Source: Paenibacillus ferrarius
Lineage (GTDB): Bacteria; Bacillota; Bacilli; Paenibacillales; NBRC-103111
Direction of reading: 5' to 3'
Length of the DNA stretch: 64,000 bases
Assembly (NCBI RefSeq): GCF_002027705.1
Contig: NZ_MBTG01000011.1
Span: 124,001-188,000, forward strand
The translations under genes and the position numbers were made by a program. Shown in pieces: positions 17,251-25,697 of the stretch (its first letter is position 1; each line of letters begins with the position of its first letter). The notes beneath the pieces were generated by a model, which saw only the letters and a list, made by a program, of their open reading frames with translations, was not told where the DNA came from and did not search any database.

Positions 17251-18234
17251 ATGAATAAAAAAATATGGAGTATCTGGGGCGTTATTGTTCTTCTCATTGC
17301 CGTTTTTATTTACTCGGCCTGTACGGGGAGCATTAAGGTTAGCTGGATCGAACTTATTCAGGGATTATTTACAGGAACAAACAAGCAGGTAGAAGTCATC
17401 AGAGATTTGAGGCTGCCCCGGATCATAGTATCTTCGCTTGTTGGGGCGGCATTAGCCGTCTCCGGTGTTCTGCTGCAAGCCGTTATGCGCAGTTCGTTGG
17501 CGGACGCCGGAGTGATCGGCATTTCTTCGGGAGCAGGATTTGTTTCCATTCTCGTCATCTCGATCTTTCCCAATCTGTTTTTCTGGATGCCGCTATTGGC
17601 CTGCGTGGGGGGAGCTTTGGCTTGTTTTCTCGTTTATACTTTTGCGTGGAAATCGGGCTTGAATCCCATCCGTATTCTACTCGTTGGCATTGCTATCAAT
17701 GCCACTTTCAGCGGCTTGGGGCAGTCGTTCAACTACCGGGGCAGCTACGCCGTAACCAGCATAAATCAGGCTGTAACCTCGATCTTTACGATGAAAAATT
17801 GGGGGGATGTCCGGATCATGCTGATTTACGGTTTGATCGGTCTCTTGCTGGCTTGGCTCACGAGTCCATGGTGCAATGTGCTGGGTTTGCAGGATAAATC
17901 CGCCCAAAGCGTGGGACTCCATGTATCCAGAGCACGTCTGTTGATTTCAATGATTGCCGTCCTCTTGGCAGCGGTTGCTACGGCCATCGGAGGCTTGATT
18001 GTGTTCGTCGGGTTGCTGGTGCCTCATATTGCCCGTTTGCTGGTCGGTTCCAATCATAAAATATTGATTCCGTTCTCAGCGCTTGCCGGAGCTCTGCTTA
18101 TTTTGTCTGCGGACACGCTGGGCCGGACGGTTCTTGCACCTGCAGAAATTCCTGCGTCTATTATTATGACCGTTATCGGAGGTCCATTTCTCATATTTTT
18201 GCTTAGGAAAAGCGAGCGCGTTTATGGACGTTGA
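17251..18234 (+). CDS. IsdF-like FecCD heme permease
   Basis: 327 residues from ATG at 17251 (a GTG one codon earlier is nearer the AAGGA and cannot be excluded). Motifs LRLPRIIVSSLVGAALAVSG, LADAGVIGISSGAGF and VGLLVPHIARLLVG are those of FecCD permeases. No ATPase gene accompanies this IsdE/IsdF pair, so it probably uses the ATPase encoded by the leftward operon (the IsdG fusion) or one elsewhere. Confidence 0.9.
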   Translation: MNKKIWSIWGVIVLLIAVFIYSACTGSIKVSWIELIQGLFTGTNKQVEVIRDLRLPRIIVSSLVGAALAVSGVLLQAVMRSSLADAGVIGISSGAGFVSILVISIFPNLFFWMPLLACVGGALACFLVYTFAWKSGLNPIRILLVGIAINATFSGLGQSFNYRGSYAVTSINQAVTSIFTMKNWGDVRIMLIYGLIGLLLAWLTSPWCNVLGLQDKSAQSVGLHVSRARLLISMIAVLLAAVATAIGGLIVFVGLLVPHIARLLVGSNHKILIPFSALAGALLILSADTLGRTVLAPAEIPASIIMTVIGGPFLIFLLRKSERVYGR

Positions 18235-18341
18235 GCAGCCAAACTTCGCTTATGAACCTATGCGGAGGCGTTTGCAGTGGGAATGAATTGCAGGCTGCAT
18301 TTGACGAAAAGAAATTTTTAGAAAAAATGATAAAAAAAGGG

Positions 18342-18371
18342 TTGACAAATTTTGCGGCTCATAGCTAAGAT
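18342..18371 (+). promoter_or_regulatory. Sigma-A promoter for a short leader or small RNA
   Basis: TTGACA (18342-18347) and TAAGAT (18366-18371) are 18 bases apart, in an AT-rich stretch just after the permease gene. Confidence 0.55.
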
Positions 18372-18377
18372 AGGGTT

Positions 18378-18473
18378 GTCGATAGATGGTGCACACATCT
18401 TCGGCAAGCTCACCGTGAAGAGACACAGATTATTGGCCTGATCAACGTGTCGAAGCCCAGAAGCTTTTTTTTT
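18378..18473 (+). ncRNA. Candidate structured small RNA or leader
   Basis: A good promoter is followed by about 95 bases with stems (GGTG/CACC; GACAC 18422-18426 with GTGTC 18447-18451; AAGCT with AGCTT) and then nine T at 18465-18473. The final stem is not a classical GC-rich terminator. The pattern could be a small RNA, or a leader of the hemophore gene; it matches no riboswitch consensus I recognise. A Fur box follows nine bases later. Confidence 0.35.
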
Positions 18474-18481
18474 ACAGCGTG

Positions 18482-18503
18482 ATTGATAATGATTATCATT
18501 ATC
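18482..18503. promoter_or_regulatory. Fur box before the small secreted protein gene
   Basis: It contains TGATAATGATTATCA, a perfect 7-1-7 Fur palindrome, with the arm repeated at the right side (ATTATC). This is the best Fur site in the window. Confidence 0.8.
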
Positions 18504-18654
18504 TGCACATATCGGATATTTTCGTGGCGTTCACGAGTCTTTGGTAGAAAGGAGGCTTGCGTAACAGCGCTGCTTCAAAGGTTTGAAAGTCCGCTTTGCA
18601 CCAAATCAATCCGTTAGAAATAAAAAATTAAAAATAATGAAGGAGTGTTTCTAA

Positions 18655-19056
18655 ATGAATTTGTCTATCAAAAAATCTTTCTCGATGATGATGTTGGTAT
18701 TTGTCCTCGTTCTTGCTTTTGCAGTTCCAGCTTTCGCCGCAAGCAAATCCTATGAATTCTACTACAACGGGAGTGCCACTTCCCCTTACAACTCTCATGT
18801 TAGCGGATTTATTGTCGGTTCCGCGGACGTAACAGGAACAACGGTTACTGTCACTCTGACAGGCAATACCTATGGCGATTTGAAAGCGGACAACGGTTCC
18901 GGTACATTCGTTACTGCGTCCAAATCCATTAATAGCAGCGGCAACTCGGTATTCACTTTCACTAATTCCGACCCAACGGAAGATATTGATACTCAGCTTT
19001 ACGTAAATGCCGGACCTCATTCGCAAACATATAATCTTACTATTCACTGGAAATAA
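18655..19056 (+). CDS. Small secreted beta-rich protein, candidate divergent NEAT-like hemophore
   Basis: 133 residues. A classical signal peptide ends AVPAFA (cleavage near residue 28), leaving about 105 residues with no anchor, so it should be released. No family is recognised with certainty. The strand pattern (YEFYYN, VTVTLTGNTYG, SVFTFTN, then DIDTQLYVNAGPHSQTYNLTIHW) resembles a short NEAT domain in length and in its last strands. NEAT domains bind heme through YxxxY there; this protein has H122-S-Q-T-Y126. Its place between heme genes behind a perfect Fur box supports a role as secreted heme carrier. The function is an inference. Confidence 0.75.
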   Translation: MNLSIKKSFSMMMLVFVLVLAFAVPAFAASKSYEFYYNGSATSPYNSHVSGFIVGSADVTGTTVTVTLTGNTYGDLKADNGSGTFVTASKSINSSGNSVFTFTNSDPTEDIDTQLYVNAGPHSQTYNLTIHWK

Positions 19057-19177
19057 TACAGTGTCCAAGAGACGCTGATAAGTCAATGCGCCGAGGTGAA
19101 ACGTGATCCATCCTGATCGCTTTCGCTTTGGCGCTTGCCTTTGCTCCAAGACCGAATAAGAAGGAGTGTACATAAAG

Positions 19178-22100
19178 TTGAAGAGCCATTTGAAACAAAT
19201 CATGGCCGTATGGGTTTCGCTAGCCTTGTTCCTGTCCTCGCTTCTATCTGCCTTGTCTATCGATACCGGTACGGCAAAGGCGGCTGGTGCGATCCCGGAC
19301 AACGATTACGCAGTTACCTACAGATATTTAAAAGACGGGGCGACCGATTCATCCGCTGCCAATATTTATTTGTCCGTACCAGGCTCAGGCAAGCTCATTG
19401 TGAAGGACGGGAGCTTGAAGTTCGAGCATCAAATTACGCAAAAATACTACAGCTATTTCAAATACATCGGTTTTCGCAAAGCAGGTTCCGCCAAGGCGGT
19501 AATTAATCCTGATACACAGCAAATTACAGGTTTGGACGGTTATCAGAATTACCCGGTCCGGGCTTCTGCCGACGGTTCGGGCAACTGGACTACGACAATT
19601 CCAATGGAGGATATTGTTAAGAAGCCGGATGTGCTTATGCATGTCGTTATCAAAGATGATCCTGAGTACCCCCCCGGATTTGTATACGATAACTGGTACA
19701 ACGTTCAGCTGGAAATCGATACAAGCGGTTTGCCGGGCAATAACAACGCTGGGAATTGCGTCTATGCAGAGCAGCCCATTACCTTACCCCAACTGCAAGA
19801 TTTGATTACTGTTTCCAAGTCCGTCTATGCAAGCACGTACGAAGGAACCGATTATGGAAATTATCCGGCAGGCTCCAAGCAGCCGTTGTATACGAACATT
19901 GTGCTCGCGGATAACTTTGTCGCTATGGGGAGCACGGCGCCTGAACTGGTGAAAGCCGTTTTTACTTCACTTACGGCGGCATTGAACACATTCCAGTACG
20001 AGGTTGTTTCGAAAGTAGATAAAAGCGATCTCCGCTCGCTCGTTCATACGGCTCTGAAAGATCAGGCGAGTATGCATGAAGCAGGATACGTGGAGTGTAA
20101 AGAGGGCTATAACTATCCTCCTGTCACACCAGGCGAATATACCAAAGGCTCTAAAGAGAGTACACAGCTTTATTTGGGTAAAGCGCAAACTGTGCTGTTG
20201 AACGTTTACGCGACAGCAGCTAATGTGACCAAAGCGATCAATCAGCTTAAAGGTTATACAAGCAATGAGTACGTTGTCTCCGAACCGGTTAAGCTGATCA
20301 TCCTCGATTCGCTGAATCCGACATCGGCACCGTCGCAGAAAGCTCCGGAGATTGCCGGTACGGCTGATCTCATTCAACCAAGAGATAATAACAGCGAATA
20401 TGTAAGAGCCAATCTCACATTCAATGGAACAGCGCCTTCCGAGGTGGTTCAGTCTACCCCTGAGGGATGGAGCCAGAACAATGGCGCGGGCTTCATGAAA
20501 GATGGATTGGATTATGCGAATGAAGCCAACCGGGCGCTGCTGCTTGCCAAAAGCTCCAATGCGCAAAAGAACGTATATCAAGTGCTCGTTCGCGGAGCAG
20601 CCGTTGACAATACGAAATGGGAAGGCCGCTCTTATCTTCGTTATAAGCTGAATGGTATAACGAAAGAAGTTTATATCAGCTACAACGGCAATCAGCTCGA
20701 CGCCTTGAACAAAGTGGTTGGCGACACCCAAAAGTATGTCGATTCAGCGGTGGCGCTGCCTAACGCCGAGCAGACTTATGCGGCTGCCAAGTCGGCACTG
20801 CAAGCGAAGCTGGCTGCAGCCAAAGCAACGACGGCTAATTTGGCGGCACCCCGGACGCAAATAGAAGCAGCCAGTTCAGGATTGGCACAGGCGCTGGATG
20901 ATTTTAAAGCAACGTCCGTCATATCTGTTCCAGGACCAGGCGATGGACCGTTAGCTGACGGTGTCTATCCGATCGGCTTCCATATTTACAAAAAAGGAAC
21001 CAGCGAACCGTCGGTCATGTACGACTACGTCGTGGCGAGCAGCGGGAAACTGAATGTGGAAGGCGGTAACCAATACGTCTCATTTACCTTAAAGCAGAAT
21101 GCAGAAATTCTCTCATTCAAGACGGAGAGAAAAGGCGCTTTGGTGGAAACTGACAAAATTAGCGAAGATACGGCTGCGAATACGCGCGTGATTCGTTTTC
21201 CAGTCAGCGATCTTGGCGCTCGCTTGAACGGCTGGGTCAAAATTTATTGGATACTCCCGCCGCCTATTAATGTGTATGATCACGAATATGAAGTGGAGCT
21301 GGCATTCGATAAGCCGGTTATTCCCGAAGATCAGCATGAGCTGAACTTCAGTGTCCTTCATGCGACGAAAGATGAATTCTCTTCGATGGATAAATATTTC
21401 GCAAAGCCGGGCAAGTACAGCGTGGGGAGCGGCAAGGTTAAAGTCACGCTGACGCTGAAAGACAGTACGATCGTCCCGAGCTTCAAAGTCGAGCAGAACG
21501 GCGTTTTGACAGAGACCAAAGTGATCAGCACGGATACGGCAGCGAATACGCGTGTGGTTCAATTCGAGACGGCCGACCTGACAACGCTGTTAAACGCACA
21601 AGTGCACGTTTCGACGAGCTTTAACGGTCAGCCTTACGAAATGGACCATAAAATCCGTTTGAAACTGTCCCCAACGGACAAAACTGCCTTGAACGCACTT
21701 ATTGCTTCGGCACAAAGCAAGTTTGATGCGGCTGTTGAAGGAACGGAGGCAGGTAAATATCCTGCAACGGCCAAAGCAGCTTTGCAGGCAGCCATCGAGG
21801 CAGCCAAAGCTTCGGCCTTAAGTGCGACTGCTTCCCAGCAGGCGGTGGATGCAGCCGTCTCATCCTTGCAAAAAGGGATTCAAGTATTCCATGCTTCGAT
21901 TGTTCTTGAAGAAGCCGACTATTTGATTACACTCCCGACTGCGATTAAAGACAGCACCGGTGCGCCTATCAGCAACTATGTGTCATCCGAGACCAAGTTA
22001 AAGGTGAGCGATGGCAAGCAGGTAGCGACATTTAATTTAAAAGACGGAGTAATCTTGAAAAAGATTCAAAAGAAAAAAGCTGACGGCGCCCTGGAAGATG

Positions 22101-23677
22101 TGCTTCCACAAGTTGCGGCTGCGGCTAAACAGAAGAACGAGGTTGCGATTCTGAGCGTATCTTCATTCAGCTTCGATGTGGATCGCACAACTAATTATTT
22201 GCTGACATTGGTTGGTGCCGATCAGACGGATCGGGTGTTCGAAATCGCTTTTGCAGAACTGGAGCCGACGAAAGTCAATCCCGGAACGGGAGGACCTGGG
22301 CCGGTTACACCGGTGAATGTGCACGGGATTTCGGACGGAACGTATAGTATTTCGTATAAGTTTCTGAAATACAATGCTTCGTCCACTTCTGTCATGCAGG
22401 ATTACGTAGTTATACCAGGAAAACTGACGGTAAGCCGCAGCTTGATGTTTTTCGAGTTTACGCTTAAAAACAGTAAAGAAATTCCTGATTTCCAAATCGA
22501 CAACGGCGGTGGCTTGTCTACACCGGAAGTATCTTCAACGGATGAGAAGAACAACACCAGAACGTATAAATTCAACGTCACCAATTTGGATGAGAAACTT
22601 CATGGATGGATCGATGTTAATTGGCCGGCTATGAATTATGTGCATAAATACGATGTGCATCTGGCTTTTGACAGATCGAGTTTAAAAGCTATTGCAGGCG
22701 GTGCCGCCCCAGGAGCTGGTGAGAAACCGCTGGCCACTCGGTATACCGCTGGTGAATATGTGCTGGAGTACGCGTTCAATGTTCGTGGTTCTGCCAAAAA
22801 GGCAGAAGTGGATGTTTATATGAAACATCCCGCGAAGTTCGTCGTCAAAGATGGCAAGAGCTATTTGCAAGTGACGGTGGCCAACAAAGAAGTGAAGTCG
22901 CTGAAGATCGATAATAATGGAACTTTGACGGAAGCGGAGATCGTATCGACGAACGCGAAAGACAATGAAAAAACGTTGCAGTTCCCGATAACGGATACCG
23001 ACTCCAAAGTCATGGCGCAAATCACGACCCAAGGCCAATATTCAGGCGATTACAAAGTGGAATTCGTCTGGGACAGTTTCAGCATTAAGCCATATAAAGA
23101 GCAGCCAAAGGAAGTAGACGTGGTTAAGCCGCCGGTTGTTGCTGTCAACGTGTTCAGCGATGTTGAGAAACATTGGGCCAAAGCGCTCATTGAGCGCGCC
23201 ATTAAGCTGGGATTGGTAAGTGGATATGAAGACCAAACTTTCCGTCCTGACAACCGGATTACACGCGCAGAGTTTGCTGTGCTGCTAAGCAGAGTATTGA
23301 AGCTGGAAGCGGGCAAAGAGCCGTTAAGCTTCACGGATGCATCCGATATACCGACGTGGGTGAAGCCGCAGCTTACTTCCATTATTAAGGCCGATATAAT
23401 GAACGGTTATGAAGACGGCACCTTCCGGGCGGACCGGGATATCAGCCGTGCGGAACTGGCTGTGATCGTAACACGGGCGCTCAAGTTGAAAGTGGATGCG
23501 AACGCGAAGCCGAGCTTCGCAGATGTGGAGAGCATTCCATCATGGGCGCAAGCTGAAGTGGCGGCAGCTCATGAGCAGGGCATACTCAGCGGGAGAGACA
23601 ACAATGTGTTCGCACCGAATGAAAGTGCCACACGTGCCGAAGCCGTCTCGTTAATTCTAGCTTTATATCATGAATAA
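19178..23677 (+). CDS. Giant multi-NEAT SLH surface protein
   Basis: 1499 residues. TTG at 19178 lies 11 bases from AAGGAG; a GTG at 19166 overlaps the ribosome-binding site. Signal peptide 1-35. NEAT-like units lie near residues 36-190 (YDNWY), 590-705 (YDHEY), 720-830 (YEMDH), 911-1030 (no Tyr pair), 1047-1170 (YVHKY) and 1191-1305 (YSGDY). Helical FIVAR-like spacers occur near 510-580 and 833-910, and the region 195-500 is unassigned. Three SLH domains (1322-1499) bind secondary wall polymer. It would hold several hemes at the cell surface and resembles multi-NEAT proteins such as IsdX2 or BslK, but larger. Its SLH part is a close paralogue of that in the NEAT polyprotein. Confidence 0.9.
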   Translation: MKSHLKQIMAVWVSLALFLSSLLSALSIDTGTAKAAGAIPDNDYAVTYRYLKDGATDSSAANIYLSVPGSGKLIVKDGSLKFEHQITQKYYSYFKYIGFRKAGSAKAVINPDTQQITGLDGYQNYPVRASADGSGNWTTTIPMEDIVKKPDVLMHVVIKDDPEYPPGFVYDNWYNVQLEIDTSGLPGNNNAGNCVYAEQPITLPQLQDLITVSKSVYASTYEGTDYGNYPAGSKQPLYTNIVLADNFVAMGSTAPELVKAVFTSLTAALNTFQYEVVSKVDKSDLRSLVHTALKDQASMHEAGYVECKEGYNYPPVTPGEYTKGSKESTQLYLGKAQTVLLNVYATAANVTKAINQLKGYTSNEYVVSEPVKLIILDSLNPTSAPSQKAPEIAGTADLIQPRDNNSEYVRANLTFNGTAPSEVVQSTPEGWSQNNGAGFMKDGLDYANEANRALLLAKSSNAQKNVYQVLVRGAAVDNTKWEGRSYLRYKLNGITKEVYISYNGNQLDALNKVVGDTQKYVDSAVALPNAEQTYAAAKSALQAKLAAAKATTANLAAPRTQIEAASSGLAQALDDFKATSVISVPGPGDGPLADGVYPIGFHIYKKGTSEPSVMYDYVVASSGKLNVEGGNQYVSFTLKQNAEILSFKTERKGALVETDKISEDTAANTRVIRFPVSDLGARLNGWVKIYWILPPPINVYDHEYEVELAFDKPVIPEDQHELNFSVLHATKDEFSSMDKYFAKPGKYSVGSGKVKVTLTLKDSTIVPSFKVEQNGVLTETKVISTDTAANTRVVQFETADLTTLLNAQVHVSTSFNGQPYEMDHKIRLKLSPTDKTALNALIASAQSKFDAAVEGTEAGKYPATAKAALQAAIEAAKASALSATASQQAVDAAVSSLQKGIQVFHASIVLEEADYLITLPTAIKDSTGAPISNYVSSETKLKVSDGKQVATFNLKDGVILKKIQKKKADGALEDVLPQVAAAAKQKNEVAILSVSSFSFDVDRTTNYLLTLVGADQTDRVFEIAFAELEPTKVNPGTGGPGPVTPVNVHGISDGTYSISYKFLKYNASSTSVMQDYVVIPGKLTVSRSLMFFEFTLKNSKEIPDFQIDNGGGLSTPEVSSTDEKNNTRTYKFNVTNLDEKLHGWIDVNWPAMNYVHKYDVHLAFDRSSLKAIAGGAAPGAGEKPLATRYTAGEYVLEYAFNVRGSAKKAEVDVYMKHPAKFVVKDGKSYLQVTVANKEVKSLKIDNNGTLTEAEIVSTNAKDNEKTLQFPITDTDSKVMAQITTQGQYSGDYKVEFVWDSFSIKPYKEQPKEVDVVKPPVVAVNVFSDVEKHWAKALIERAIKLGLVSGYEDQTFRPDNRITRAEFAVLLSRVLKLEAGKEPLSFTDASDIPTWVKPQLTSIIKADIMNGYEDGTFRADRDISRAELAVIVTRALKLKVDANAKPSFADVESIPSWAQAEVAAAHEQGILSGRDNNVFAPNESATRAEAVSLILALYHE

Positions 23678-23697
23678 TAAGGTTTCTTGAACAGAAG

Positions 23698-23727
23698 CGG
23701 GGATACTGAAAAGGTATCCTCGTTTTC
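23698..23727 (+). terminator. Intrinsic terminator after the giant NEAT gene
   Basis: CGGGGATAC pairs with GTATCCTCG (one G-U) across a 7-base loop, followed by TTTTCT. Confidence 0.75.
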
Positions 23728-23731
23728 TCAC

Positions 23732-23794
23732 CACAATAGAAAGTATACACAATAGAAAGTATAAGTTTTCGGTTCCCGAAAACGTCTTTCTATT
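23732..23794. repeat. Short tandem repeat and long hairpin before the sortase gene
   Basis: ACAATAGAAAGTATA occurs twice in tandem. The second copy starts a long inverted repeat: AATAGAAAG (23751-23759) with CTTTCTATT (23786-23794), enclosing GTTTTCGG (23765-23772) with CCGAAAAC (23776-23783). It could be a regulatory RNA hairpin or an mRNA stabiliser. A second terminator-like pair, ACCTCTA/TAGAGGT followed by TTTC, lies at 23809-23857. Confidence 0.55.
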
Positions 23795-23892
23795 TGGCGA
23801 TAAAACCTACCTCTAGACGCGGTCGCTCATCCTCGAATGGCCTCGATAGAGGTTTTCTCATGAAACCGGACAGCAAAGGAAGTCATTGTTGA

Positions 23893-24675
23893 ATGCATGT
23901 GCTGCGCAAAGCTTGGATAGCTGCAGCTGCAGCTGCTTGTCTGTATGCTGCTTTTCGATTGACCGCGATCGGTTGGGGATACTACGAAAACCGTAAAGTT
24001 TTAGCAGATATAAGCGATATATATAAGCAGGCTCAATCTCAGGAAGCGGGTCGTGCCCAGTCTGCAAGTGAAAGCGTCTACGGCAAAGATCATGAGACCG
24101 TCCAGCAAGTTCGGGTCGGTTTCGAAGCATTGTTGAAGCTGAACCCCGATTTCACAGGCTGGATTAAGTTGAAAGACAGCCATATCGATTATCCCGTTAT
24201 GCAGGGGGACGATAACGAGACGTATCTAACCCGCAATGCGAAGGGCGAATCTTCTAGCGCCGGCAGCATTTTTATGGATTACCGCAATGACCCGAATACG
24301 GAGCAGAGGCATCTTATTCTCTATGGCCATCGGATGAAAGATGGCACGATGTTTGGCGATTTAAAGCATTTTGTGGATGAGCCCTATTATCTGACGCATC
24401 GTCAATTTCGCTTCGACACCTTGACGGCTTCCTATGTGGCCGAGGTGTTTTCGGCTTATTATACGACGACTGATTTTAATTATATCGAGACGGATTTTGC
24501 CGATGATGAGGCATTCCTTCGTTTTTCGGAGAGTATTCAGGGGAAATCTCTATTTGCCAGCGATATGACATTGACTTCCAAAGATCGCATCCTGACATTG
24601 TCAACTTGTGACTATCTTCTGGATCCAGTGAACGGCCGCTTTGTCGTCCATGCCCGTTTGAAGCGATTGGACTGA
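23893..24675 (+). CDS. srtB: Class B sortase
   Basis: 260 residues with an N-terminal membrane anchor (about 8-28). Sortase catalytic residues are H146 (LYGHRM), C239 (TLSTCDY) and R249 (NGRFVVHARL). The TGWIKLKDSHIDYPVMQG and SIFMDYRND stretches (residues 88-132) are those of the SrtB family, which anchors NEAT proteins with NPQTN/NPKTG-type signals. The only such signal visible in the window is NPQTG in the NEAT polyprotein, so that is its likely substrate. ATG follows AAAGGAAG by about 11 bases. Confidence 0.92.
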   Translation: MHVLRKAWIAAAAAACLYAAFRLTAIGWGYYENRKVLADISDIYKQAQSQEAGRAQSASESVYGKDHETVQQVRVGFEALLKLNPDFTGWIKLKDSHIDYPVMQGDDNETYLTRNAKGESSSAGSIFMDYRNDPNTEQRHLILYGHRMKDGTMFGDLKHFVDEPYYLTHRQFRFDTLTASYVAEVFSAYYTTTDFNYIETDFADDEAFLRFSESIQGKSLFASDMTLTSKDRILTLSTCDYLLDPVNGRFVVHARLKRLD

Positions 24676-24827
24676 ATGGCATGTGGGAGACGAATAGTGT
24701 GTTTATGACGAAGGAATTGTGAATCCCAGTCATAGGGAAAAGGGTGACGAGGTTTTCCGTAAGCCAAATTTAGGATATAAGCGTCGATAGATGATAGGGT
24801 TTATAATTCCATGTGGAATGAAGAGGT

Positions 24828-25094
24828 TTCCAGATCAGATCAGATCAGATCTGATCTGATCAATTCAGTTCAATTCAGTTCAGTTCGCCCGAGCGTAAAA
24901 ACCTGCGAAAATACAGGAATTTCCGGGCGAATTCGGTTAAAAAGTGGAAATGCCTGCGATTGTGCAGGCATTTTTATCTTTTTCAGCCGATCATCCAGAA
25001 AAAGCCTCGAAAGCCTGCACAAACGCAGGAATTTAACAGTTGAGGCTCATCCAAGAGTAAAAAAGATGCATAATTGCAGGTTTAGAGCAAGCAA
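24828..25094. repeat. Dispersed intergenic repeat, copy A
   Basis: From 24884 the sequence is about 94% identical to 47512-47721. It folds into several hairpins: TTCGCCCG/CGGGCGAA enclosing CCTG/CAGG; AATGCCTGC/GCAGGCATT followed by TTTT; and GCCTC/GAGGC enclosing CCTGC/GCAGG. Its left end holds an expanded simple repeat absent from copy B. No protein frame is conserved, so it looks like a structured non-coding element. Confidence 0.8.
24831..24883. repeat. Pentamer/decamer microsatellite with clustered GATC sites
   Basis: CAGAT repeated four times is followed by the mirrored CTGATCTGAT, then two copies of CAATTCAGTT and a partial third. Six GATC tetramers occur in about 35 bases. The other copy of the element has only a single AGATCAGTTC here, so the array expanded locally. 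Confidence 0.8.
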
Positions 25095-25377
25095 CTGGAG
25101 CTAGAGGTCAGAGAAAGTAGAAGACTCGTCAAGAGATGATCAGAACCTGTAACAGCTATAATGAAATATTTCCTGCACACTCCGCAAAGATCTCCTGCCT
25201 CGCCTAAAAGTATGAAACGCATGAAGAAATTTTAGGGAGTCGAGCACGTTTGGAAAAGAGAAAGAGATCAGGAACATTGGTGATTAAGCAAGCAAACTTG
25301 GGTGAACAGCTCTTTCCACATTTCCAGCGAGACAATCGGTAGTATTAAAATGTGACAAACTGTATATATGAAGGTTT
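25095..25377. other. Intergenic stretch without recognised features
   Basis: AT-rich, with no open frame that has both a ribosome-binding site and family resemblance. It separates the repeat copy from gene debris. Confidence 0.4.
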
Positions 25378-25672
25378 ATGTTTCTGCTAACAACGAAATC
25401 GCGATCAATGTTCAAGGTTGCGAAAAATTCTATCAGGCGAAGGCTCATCTGAAAATCTAACAACAGGAAGCTCCTTCAACAACGCAGCATGGAGCGATGT
25501 GAAAGTAGGTGCGACTTCCGGAACGGAAACAACTGCAAAACGCCGATTCAACAGGTGTAACTGTGGTTAATGACATATGACACTTTGGAAAGGCGAATGA
25601 TGACGAAATGCAACTTGTTGGTATGACAAGTTCCTTGCCATACTTGGATTTAGCCAGACGTTATGTGGGCTA
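25378..25672 (+). pseudogene. Decayed remnant of an unidentified gene
   Basis: Protein-like segments occur in shifting frames: SANNEIAINVQG, then SSFNNAAWSDVKVGATSGTE, then NADSTGVTVVNDI and finally EMQLVGMTSSLPYLDLARRY, each interrupted by stops or frame changes. This pattern suggests an old secreted or surface protein gene broken by several indels. The family is not identified. Confidence 0.3.
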
Positions 25673-25697
25673 AATACGATTCAAGGAGAAATCATTC

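Noticed and set aside
18378..18473. Known riboswitch (T-box, SAM, cobalamin, c-di-GMP, fluoride)
   Set aside because: None of the conserved core motifs of these classes could be found; it is kept only as a candidate small RNA.
24831..24883. CRISPR array
   Set aside because: Units are 5-10 bases without spacers, so this is a microsatellite.
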